Both the position numbers and the translations under genes were made by a program. From the NCBI GenBank assembly GCA_025453555.1, contig JALOQC010000018.1:1-47659 (forward strand): DNA of 47,659 nucleotides, given 5' to 3'. This document shows, one piece after another, positions 15,201 through 23,000 of this stretch (within the stretch, counting starts at the first letter, position 1; each line of letters opens with the position of its first letter). This DNA is from Myxococcota bacterium. Its GTDB lineage: Bacteria; Myxococcota_A; Polyangia; Polyangiales; Houyiibacteriaceae. Below the pieces are notes generated by a model. The model saw nothing but the letters and a program-made list of their open reading frames with translations. It was not told the origin of the DNA and did no database searches.

Positions 15201-17051
15201 CCGGTTGGAGCCGATACGCGCGCTGCAACGAGGTCACGAGCCCGTCGACCAGGTCGAGGTCCGCGCCGTGGAATGCGATCAGCGCGCCGTCGCCGCGCAC
15301 ACGACCCGCGAGGGCGTAGCCGCCCACTTCGGTCAGGCCGAGCAAGAGCACCCGATCGGCGAGCATCGGGTCGTCGACCGCGAGCCGCCGCGCGCCCGAG
15401 ACGCTGCCCGCGTCGAGCACCCAGCCACGCACCGCGGAGCTCTCGTGCTCGAGCACACCGAGCACCGCGTCGGCCAGCGCCTCGTCACCCGTCACGTAGA
15501 GCACACCCGCGCTCTTTTGTCGGACCGCGTCGCGCGCGAACGCCGCCCCGAGCCGCGCGACGAAGCCGGGCGGCAAGATCGCGTGCGAGCTCAGCACGTC
15601 GCTCGACGGATCCGCGAGCAACACACGATCGAGCGCGTCGCCGAACGAGAGCCCGCCGAGCCCGAGCCTCCGCCACGCGCCGTGACGCGATTGTTCCGCG
15701 CGTCGACGCGCGGTGCGGAGCAAGCGCCCGAGGTCGGCGCCGTCTTGTGGATAGACCGCGATGCCTGGCACGAGCTCGAGCGAGAGCTCGTCGAGGGTCG
15801 AGTCCGCGAGCAACGACACGAGCGCGCCACTTTCCACGCGCAGTGCGTCGAAGCGCGCCTCGATGCGGCGCCGCGCCGCGAGCGCGCCGAGCAGCCCCGT
15901 CTCGGGCAAGAGCAAGTAGAGCTCGTCGTCCTCCACCCGCGCGCCACCCGCGCGAGCACGTCGCTGTCGCGGATCGCGGAGAGCACCGCGTCCGTCACGA
16001 GCCGCCGCACCTGCAGACGCACGTCCGGTGGCGCGAGGCGAGCGAGGTCCTCCTGGCCGTCGAGCGCGAGCGTCATCAGCGCGAAGCGACGTCCGTGCCG
16101 CTGCGCGCGGTCGATCTCACGCCCCGCGACGTCGCCGAAGTACGCGAAAGTGTACGCGCTCGTCTCCGGATCCTTCAGGCCCGTGCGTGCGATCGCGTCG
16201 ACCTTACGCGCGGCGGTGAGCGCCGCGGTGCCGAGCGACGCGACGATGGTGAGCGCCTCGCGCTGCTCGTCGGTGAGCGGCTCCTCCGGCACCAGCACCG
16301 CGCACGCGTCGAGGTCGTCGTGGCCGAGGAAGAGCACGCGCACGATCGCGTCCTCGATCTGCACCGGCTGCGTCGGATCGAGGCGCGCGATGGCGGCGTC
16401 GTCGAGGGCCGGCGGCAGCTCGTCGCCGCCCGCGACCACCGCCGCGCGTTGGTACGTCCCGGCGCCGGGGAAGGGCGGCGCGTAGAGCGCGCCCGCCGCC
16501 AGCGCGACTTCTTCTGCGCAGGTCTGCAGGATGCGCTCGCCGACGACCCGCGCGTCGGTCTCCGCGACGAAGGCCGCGCAGCGCGAGTACGTCGCCGAAC
16601 GCATCTTGCCCCAGCGCGCTTCCGCGCCGAGCCGTCGCCGCTGCTCGAGCAAGATGCGCCGCTCGCGCGCGCGATCGACCGCGACCAGCAGCGCGTCGCC
16701 GGTGAGCGGTCGCATCACCGTCTGCAGCACGCCGAGGGCCATCGCGTGCGCGGCGTCCTCGAGATCGTTCGGCGTCACGAGCACGATCACGTCGACCAGC
16801 GGGTGCAACGCGCGCAGGTGGTGCACGAGCGCGAGCCCGTCGCCGCGCGGGAGCGAGAGCGAGATCAGCGCGAGGTCCACGTCGCCCCGCGCGAGCCGCT
16901 CGAGGGCGTCCGGGATCTTCGAGAACACCTCGACGGAATCGCCGCGCTCTTCGAGCACCTCGGCCACGAAGTGCGCGTCACGCCCGTCGTCGTGTGGCCC
17001 TTCGGGCGCGACCACGAGCACGCGAAGGCGCGGATCGGAGAGGTCCGTCAT
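15187..17051 (-). pseudogene. Receiver / GAF-like / degenerate GGDEF regulator, frameshifted by an 11-bp duplication
   Basis: The intact form would be 617 residues: a receiver-like domain (10-130: LRVLVVAPEGPHDDGRDAHF; DLALISLSLPRGDGL at the acceptor position), a GAF-like region (about 165-305), a GGDEF-like domain with the motif replaced by Glu-Asp-Asp-Glu-Leu (after SDVLARV, then YLLLPETGLLGALA), and a C-terminal region of unknown fold. An exact 11-bp tandem duplication at 15933-15954 shifts the frame within the GGDEF motif. As written, translation from the ATG at 17051 ends at 15591 after 486 residues. Deleting one copy restores the reading frame exactly. The gene heads an operon with the DUF4388 regulator and the acetyltransferase. 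The change could be a recent mutation, a reversible slippage switch or an assembly error. Confidence 0.7.
15933..15954 (-). repeat. 11-bp tandem duplication causing the frameshift
   Basis: CCACCCGCGCG occurs twice head to tail (15933-15943 and 15944-15954). With one copy the gene reads through SDVLARV-EDDEL without interruption; with two it loses the frame. Confidence 0.9.
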
Positions 17052-17272
17052 GTCGCGCGCACCCGCGTCACCGGTCGGTTCTACCACGGAGGGCGCGGGC
17101 GGGACGAGGCGTCGTACGCGTTCCGAGGAGGCGGGCGCACCCGGGGATGTGAGGCTCGAGAGGCAGGTCGAAGTGGACACGTCGGACGGACCGAGGTCGT
17201 CTGACCGCGGCCATCGTCGCCGCGTCACACGACCTCGTCGCCACCGCACGTCCCGTCGAATACGCTCGTCTC

Positions 17273-17941
17273 ATGCAAGCCGAGCGCTTCCATCCCTGGG
17301 TGTCGCGATCGAGCAGGCTGCTCTCGCTCCTGATTCTGCCGCTCGTCGCGTGTGGCTCGACCCCCGATTCCACGAGCTCGGTCGCCGATCCGGCAGCGCG
17401 CGAGCGGGCCGTCGAGGAAGAGAGCTCCGTCGATACCGAGACGGCCGCGGCGGACCCGGGCGAAGAACGCGCCGACGAAGCCGCTCCGCGCACCGACGAA
17501 GCCACTCCGCGCACCGACGACGAAGCCACTCCGCGCACCGACGTAGTCGCGCGCCCGATCCCGTGCGCGGACGACCTCGACTGCACGATCGTCACCGACG
17601 CGTGCGGGGCGCCACATGCCCGTGCGGTGTCTTCCCCCGACGTCCCAACTCCGCCTGACCCTTGTCCGCCCGTCGGCTACGCGCCGGTCGAGCCCGCATG
17701 CGAGTCCGGCGCCTGTGTCGCGCGTATCGTCGAATACCCGGAGCTGCGCACCTGCGAGGCCGCGAGCGACTGCGTCGCGATTCGATGGTCGTGCGGAGGC
17801 TGGTGGGCGGTCGCCCGCGCGACGCAGCGCGAGGCCGAGGCGCACGCTCGATCGATCGCGGCGAATCGTGCGTGCCGGGCGTCGACGTCTTCGCCACGCC
17901 CACAGGTGGCGTGCGTGGCTCACATCTGCATTCGTCGCTGA
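17273..17941 (+). CDS. Lipoprotein with acidic repeat linker
   Basis: The 222-residue product has a classic lipoprotein signal (RLLSLLILPLVAC, Cys then Gly-Ser). A low-complexity Glu/Asp/Thr linker follows (residues 30-90), including three units of EATPRTD encoded by a 21-bp repeat at 17477-17542. The C-terminal domain (90-222) has eleven Cys residues in patterns such as CADDLDCTIVTDACG, CESGAC and CEAASDCVAIRWSCGG. This resembles the small Cys-rich domains found in many myxobacterial lipoproteins. The linker probably spaces the domain from the membrane. The TGA overlaps a second ATG (17941) of the next gene, so the two are adjacent in one transcript. Function unknown. Confidence 0.7.
   Translation: MQAERFHPWVSRSSRLLSLLILPLVACGSTPDSTSSVADPAARERAVEEESSVDTETAAADPGEERADEAAPRTDEATPRTDDEATPRTDVVARPIPCADDLDCTIVTDACGAPHARAVSSPDVPTPPDPCPPVGYAPVEPACESGACVARIVEYPELRTCEAASDCVAIRWSCGGWWAVARATQREAEAHARSIAANRACRASTSSPRPQVACVAHICIRR
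17477..17542 (+). repeat. 21-bp tandem repeat in a lipoprotein linker
   Basis: Units GAAGCCRCTCCGCGCACCGA plus C lie at 17477-17497, 17498-17518 and 17522-17542, with one extra GAC codon between the last two. All are in frame and encode EATPRTD-type linker. Confidence 0.85.
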
Positions 17942-17955
17942 TGGAAAGGGCGAAC

Positions 17956-18300
17956 ATGGGGGGGTCGCGCGTCTCGTCGTCGTGGGTGCGAGCGTCGGTC
18001 CTCGCATTCGCGGCGCTTTCGGCTTCGGCGTGTGCTCGCACGCACTTCGAATCGGGCGGCGTGCGGTACGCGATCGATCCGAACGCGTGTTGCGCCGTCC
18101 GCGAAGGCACGGACTTCGAGGCGGAAGCGGCGGCCTGCCGGGCGCGTAGCTGCACGTGGCAACCCGCGCTGCTCTGCATGGGAGTCCCGTTCCCCGACGC
18201 GGAAGCCGAGGCTGAGCATCGCGAGACTGGGGAGCGGTGCGAGCGGAGCTGCGCGTGCGTGTGCGCCGAGGACGTCGAGGCGTGCGCGAACGTGCCCTGA
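17956..18300 (+). CDS. Small Cys-rich lipoprotein
   Basis: The 114-residue product is read from the ATG at 17956, which has GGAAAGGG just upstream. An ATG at 17941 overlapping the previous stop (TGATG) would add five residues. The signal VRASVLAFAALSASAC leads to a lipidation Cys with a slightly unusual lipobox (Ala-Ser-Ala-Cys). The mature part has a dozen Cys residues, among them a CC pair (NACCAVRE), CRARSC and CERSCACVC, and is probably stabilised by disulphides in the periplasm. No domain is recognised. It converges with the gene at 18374-19015, with a 73-bp gap. Confidence 0.6.
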   Translation: MGGSRVSSSWVRASVLAFAALSASACARTHFESGGVRYAIDPNACCAVREGTDFEAEAAACRARSCTWQPALLCMGVPFPDAEAEAEHRETGERCERSCACVCAEDVEACANVP

Positions 18301-18373
18301 CGATGGCCGACAGGAGCTGCGGGTCGCCGTCTTCCGCGCGACCGCGTGGAGCTCGATCGCGTCGGGCGATCCC

Positions 18374-19015
18374 TCAGGCCCCGCGCAGAGCGTCGTTCGG
18401 TCGGGTCCAGAAGCGAGGCCCCGTGCCCGCGCGTCCTTCGGCGAGCTGACGCTCGACGAGAGAGTCGATCGCGCGTGCGACCTTCGGTGCCGTCGCGGGA
18501 CGTTGCGCGAGGTGAGCCGCGATCGCGATGCACTCGCCGACCAACCCCTTTTGTTTGGCGATGGCGTCTCCGCCGATGAACCGCGGGCGGGAGATGCCGC
18601 CTTCGAAGAGTGTGCCTTCGAAGAACTTGAAGAGCTTGCCGTCGGGAGACTCGTACGCGTGGTAGCAGTCGCCCTTCGTAGGCGGGAAGACGAAGCTCCA
18701 CGACTCCGTGGCGTGTCCGTGCGCAGCGGCTCGAACGGAGTCCGCGATGCGCCGGATCTCTCCCTCCATTCCTTGGTGGTAGTCGAAGAGATCGTGGAGC
18801 CGGAAGACGAGGTAACGCAGGAGCTCGGTGTCTCCGAAGCTCGCGACGAGGCCGACACGTGCGCCGGGGACGTCGTAGTAGACCGTCCAGTCGCCGAGGC
18901 TCGCGCCGCGCACCTTCAGCTCGGCCGCCACGTCCGCTTTCGACTTGAGCACGAGCGCACCCGCCGCGAGCGCGATCACGGCCACGATGCCACCACAGAC
19001 GTAGGCCCAGATCAT
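18374..19015 (-). CDS. Membrane-anchored protein, unknown
   Basis: The 213-residue product has one N-terminal transmembrane helix (VCGGIVAVIALAAGALVL) and a soluble domain. That domain begins GDWTVYYDVPGARVGLVASF and contains HDLFDYHQGMEGEIRRIADS, WSFVFPPTKGDCYHAYES and LFKFFEGTLFEGG. The start at 19015 is supported by AAGGAG six bases upstream. No catalytic motif stands out; the aromatic-rich region might bind a lipid or small molecule. Upstream lies a structured, repeat-bearing leader (19016-19190). The gene is followed by a convergent lipoprotein gene. Confidence 0.6.
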   Translation of the reverse strand: MIWAYVCGGIVAVIALAAGALVLKSKADVAAELKVRGASLGDWTVYYDVPGARVGLVASFGDTELLRYLVFRLHDLFDYHQGMEGEIRRIADSVRAAAHGHATESWSFVFPPTKGDCYHAYESPDGKLFKFFEGTLFEGGISRPRFIGGDAIAKQKGLVGECIAIAAHLAQRPATAPKVARAIDSLVERQLAEGRAGTGPRFWTRPNDALRGA

Positions 19016-19051
19016 CTCGAGCTCCTTTGCGAGGTCGGCGCGGTGACCGAC

Positions 19052-19179
19052 TCGAAGTGGAATCGTACGCTCCTACGTCGGGCGACGGTTCGCCTTCCTC
19101 GAAAAGGGCCTTCGGTCGGTCGGGGTCGGTCCTCGGTCGACCCTCGGTCTTGCCGAGTGGTGCCGTCGCGCCGACCCCG
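19052..19179 (-). other. Structured leader upstream of the membrane-anchored protein gene
   Basis: The segment holds TCGAAGTGGAATCGTACG (19052-19069), a partial match to the element at 32661-32698. It also holds a 9-bp inverted pair CGGGGTCGG (19121-19129) and CCGACCCCG (19171-19179) enclosing an inner stem CTCGG/CCGAG, and repeated GGTCGGTC words. It lies upstream of the gene starting at 19015 and could be its leader. No known riboswitch is recognised. Confidence 0.35.
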
Positions 19180-19183
19180 AGAA

Positions 19184-19219
19184 GAATGAGAAGACACGAA
19201 TCAGCGCAACGGATTCGTG
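19184..19219 (-). terminator. Probable intrinsic terminator of the ferredoxin gene
   Basis: A perfect 8-bp stem, CACGAATC (19195-19202) with GATTCGTG (19212-19219), lies three bases after the stop of the minus-strand ferredoxin gene. It is followed, on that strand, by the T-rich run TCTTCTCATTCTTCTC. Confidence 0.7.
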
Positions 19220-19222
19220 CTG

Positions 19223-19555
19223 TCAGTCGTCTTCCGGCGCGTCGACGTGTTGACCCCAGAAGCCCGAATGTTTGATCACGACGAGGTCGCTCGTGACCTT
19301 CACTTGGCAGGCGAGCCGCAGGCCACGTGAAGGGTGGTGGGGAGGGAAGGCGAGCCGCCAGCGCTCCATGGCCGTGAGCGGGCCGACCTCCCCGTGGATC
19401 TCCACCGCGCACGTCCCGCAGCTCCCGATGCCCGTGCAGTTCATCCATCGAGAGCGGCCGTTGTGGGGTGTGATCCCTTCCACCTGGAGCGCTTCGCGGA
19501 GAGTCGTGCCCTCTACACAAGTGATCGTGCGATCCCCGAACGTGATCTTCGGCAC
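19223..19555 (-). CDS. [2Fe-2S] ferredoxin
   Basis: The 110-residue product has the plant-type [2Fe-2S] ferredoxin fold. It begins PKITFGDRTITCVEGTTLRE, then shows the cluster-binding MNCTGIGSCGTCAVE (Cys-x5-Cys-x2-Cys) and the fourth ligand in RLACQVKV about 33 residues later. The spacing matches the cyanobacterial/plant ferredoxin family, with one extra residue between the first two Cys. It carries one electron between soluble enzymes in the cytoplasm. It is monocistronic with its own terminator, and divergent from a tiny membrane protein gene (98-bp gap). The redox partner is unknown; no reductase lies next to it. Confidence 0.85.
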   Translation of the reverse strand: MPKITFGDRTITCVEGTTLREALQVEGITPHNGRSRWMNCTGIGSCGTCAVEIHGEVGPLTAMERWRLAFPPHHPSRGLRLACQVKVTSDLVVIKHSGFWGQHVDAPEDD

Positions 19556-19652
19556 GGGACGAACGTGGGGGCACCGTCTCGGCGCGTGAAGCGTCGACCG
19601 TCGGCCCCATCCGGCTGCTATGCCGCCCCGTCCGCCTGCTACGACTCCTACA

Positions 19653-19874
19653 ATGAAGCGCCTGCTGTGGCCGCTGCTTGCGTCTCTGACCCTCGGTCTC
19701 GCGCCCTTCGTCCCCGAGCCTCACCTCGTAGGGAAGATTCGTTGGGTCGCGGGTGGCGCGGTGGGGATGCAGCTCATGGACTGGCTCGATCTCGCGATGC
19801 ACGCGGCGCCCTTCGTCTGGCTCCTCGTGACCGCGGCGCTCGTGGTCCGCGATCGACGAGGCGCTGCGTCCTGA
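19653..19874 (+). CDS. Small two-helix membrane protein (often labelled RND transporter)
   Basis: The 73-residue product begins MKRLLWPLLASLTLGLAPF and contains the motif FVPEPHLVGKIRWVAGG, then LMDWLDLAMHAAPFVWLLV. This is the pattern of a small conserved membrane protein family often annotated as RND transporter in Gammaproteobacteria, though far too short to be one. Two membrane helices flank a short loop with PEPH. The ATG at 19653 is preferred over an earlier in-frame ATG at 19620. It is divergent from the ferredoxin gene and 146 bp upstream of the large MopE-repeat gene. Function is unknown. Confidence 0.6.
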   Translation: MKRLLWPLLASLTLGLAPFVPEPHLVGKIRWVAGGAVGMQLMDWLDLAMHAAPFVWLLVTAALVVRDRRGAAS

Positions 19875-20020
19875 TCCTCGCGAGCACGTCGTTCGGACCG
19901 GCGCCGAGGTAGAGGCGCGGGATCGGCGGAACCGCTCGAGCAGCTGCGCACCGAGACGTCTGCTCGCCTCCACCGCTATACTCCCGGAGCGCCTTCGGGA
20001 GTCGGCGCACGGGAGACGGG

Positions 20021-23000
20021 ATGTTCATGCGTAGCTTCGTCGCTGCCGCGATCGCGGTGGCCTCTTGGGCGTGTGTGTCGAGCGTGGCGTCCGCGCAGAT
20101 TCGTCCGCGCTTCATGATCCTCTTCGACACCTCGGGCTCGATGGCGGTCGACCTCGACGGCATCCCGACCTTCGGCGACGGCATCATCCCGACCTTCGGC
20201 GACGGCATCACCGGACCGACGCGTGGTCTCGACACCGACTGCGACGGCCTCGCCAACGACAGCCGCATCTTCGTCGCGAAGGAAGCGCTGCGGAACATGG
20301 TGCTCGCGTTCGGCGACATCGAGTTCGGGCTCACGTCGTTCCCTCGCTTCGCGTCGAGCCAGGTCGCGTGCAGCGGCGATCCCCCGGGCGGCGGGACCTA
20401 CGCCATCACGCACCGCATCCAGAACAACGAGTGCAACCTGGCGATGGGCCCCTTCGTGGGTGGCATCGGCGATCCGACCGCGAACAACGGCGCCGCGCTC
20501 ACGATCGGCAACTGCGGCTCGCAGTGGGACGGCATCGGCGGCAACGAGATCCCGACCGACCTCATCCCCGCCGCGTGCCGGCCCGGCAGCGGGGGTCGCC
20601 CCGCCGCGCGCCTCTGGGCTGCCGGCAGCCCCGTTTTCTGCACGAACTACCTCGGCGGCTGCCCGGGTCAGTTCAACGGCATCTACACCTACCCGAACGG
20701 CGACGTGCTCGTCGGCTTCTCCGGCTTCGGCTGGCCCACCACGGTCGACAACCGCGTCGGCATGTTGAAGTGGATCGATCAGCGCGAGACCTCGTTCAGC
20801 GCGAGCACGACGAGCGGTAACTTCTGCAACCACTCCGGCACAGGCGATTGCGAGCTGCGACCCCAAGGTCCGACGCCCCTCGCGGGAACCCTGCGCGCTG
20901 CGCGCGACTACATGATCCCGATCCGCACCGCGGATCCCGTCGGCACGTGTCGTCCGTACACCGTCCTCTTGCTCACCGACGGCGTCGAGACCTGCGACGC
21001 GTCGATGACCGCGCCCGTGACGACGGCGGCCGAGCTCCGCGCGGCGGGCATCCCGGTCTACGTCGTGGGCCTCGCGATCGATCCGGGCGGGCGCACGCTG
21101 CTCAACCAGATCGCGACCGCGGGTGGCACCGACGCGGGCGGCGCGGGCGGCGACACCGCGTTCTTCGCGGACGACGAGGTCACGCTCGCGGCGGGCCTCG
21201 CGGACATCGTCGCGGACTCGTTGCTCGTCGAGGTCTGCAACGACCGCGACGACAACTGCAACGGCCTGATCGACGAAGGCTTCGTGAAGTACTGCAACCG
21301 TCCTGCGGGCGTCACCGGGCTCTCGCTCTGCGCCGATCCCGGCGAGACGGTGTGCAACGGCGTCGACGACAACTGCAACGGCCGCGTCGACGAAGGGCTG
21401 CTCAACGCGTGTGGCGCGTGCGGCGCGGTGCCGACCGAGGTCTGCAACGGGCTCGACGACGACTGCGACGGCGTGATCGACGACGGCGGCGTCTGCGACA
21501 CCTGCCGACCGGAAGCGGAGATCTGCGACGACCGCGACAACGACTGCGACGGGCGCATCGACGAGACGCTCTCGCGCGCGTGCGGCGTGGACGTGGGCGA
21601 GTGCTCGGCCGGCACGCAGACGTGCACGCGCGGTGCGTGGGGCATGTGCAGCGACGTCGGTCCGTCGCCGGAGATCTGCAACGGGCTCGACGACGACTGC
21701 GACGGCCTGCCCGACAACCTCATCGAGGCGTGCGGCAGCGACGTCGGCGCGTGCAACCCGGGCATCCGGCGCTGCGTCGCGGGATCGTTCGGCACCTGTG
21801 AAGGCGCGATCGGTCCGGTCGCCGAGACCTGCAACACGATCGACGACGACTGCGACGGACGCGTCGACGAGATGGTGCCGGGCGTCGGCGTGGCGTGCGG
21901 CACCGACGAGGGCGTGTGCACGCCCGGCGCGACCGCGTGTGTGGCGGGCGCGATCGTGTGCAGCGGCGGCACCGGTCCGACCGACGAGGTCTGCAACGGG
22001 CTCGACGACGACTGCGACGGACTGGTCGACGACGGCATCTTCGTCGGCACGCCGTGCGGCAGCGACGTGGGCGAGTGCAGCCCCGGCTTCAACCGCTGCG
22101 TGGACGGCATGCTCCGCTGCGAGGACGCGATCGGTCCGATGGGCGAGGCGTGCAACGGGCTCGACGACGACTGCGACGGCGACGTCGACGAGGGGCTCGG
22201 CATCGGCGAGGCCTGCGGCAGCGACGAGGGCGTGTGCATGCCGGGCGCGCTGCAGTGCGTGGACGGCGAAGAGACGTGTGTGGGCGAGGTGCCCGGCGGG
22301 CCCGAGGCCTGCGACTGCGAGGACGACGACTGCGACGGCGCGATCGACGAGGTGCCGCCCGGTGGATCGCTCTGTCCGGCGGGCTCGGCGTGCGTCGAGT
22401 GCCAGTGCGCGCTGCCCTGCGTCGACTCCGAGTTCGGGCCGAGCTGCCCGACCGGCCGCGCACCGCGCGAGATCGACGGCACGTGCTTCTGCGTGCGCGA
22501 GGCTTGCAACGCGGCGGCCTGCGCCACGGAGACGATCGCGCGCGACGGCGAGACGCTCTGCGCGCCCGACTCGGACGACGTGAGCACGTGCGTGTGTCGC
22601 GACAACGAGTGCACCTTCGCGTGCGAGGGCGTGGTCTGCGCGGCGGGCACGGTCTGCGATCCGCGCGATCCGGCGGGGCGCTGCGTGGAGGACAGTTGCC
22701 GCGGCCTCGGGTGCCCGAGCGGCGAGCTCTGCGACGTCGTCAGCGGCGAGTGCGAGCCCGATCCCTGCGAGACCCTCTCGTGCGGCGATCAGGCGTGCCG
22801 CGCGGGCACCTGCGAGCCGAGCTGCGCGGACGTCGAGTGTCCGAGCGGTCAACGGTGCGCGAGCGGCGTCTGCGTGGCGGACATGTGCGCGGACAAGCCG
22901 TGCCCCGGCCAGGTCTGCGATCCCGCGACCGGCGCGTGCGTCGACGATCAGTGTGGCGACGTGCGCTGCCCGGTGGGCGCGCTCTGCGATCCGGTCAGCG

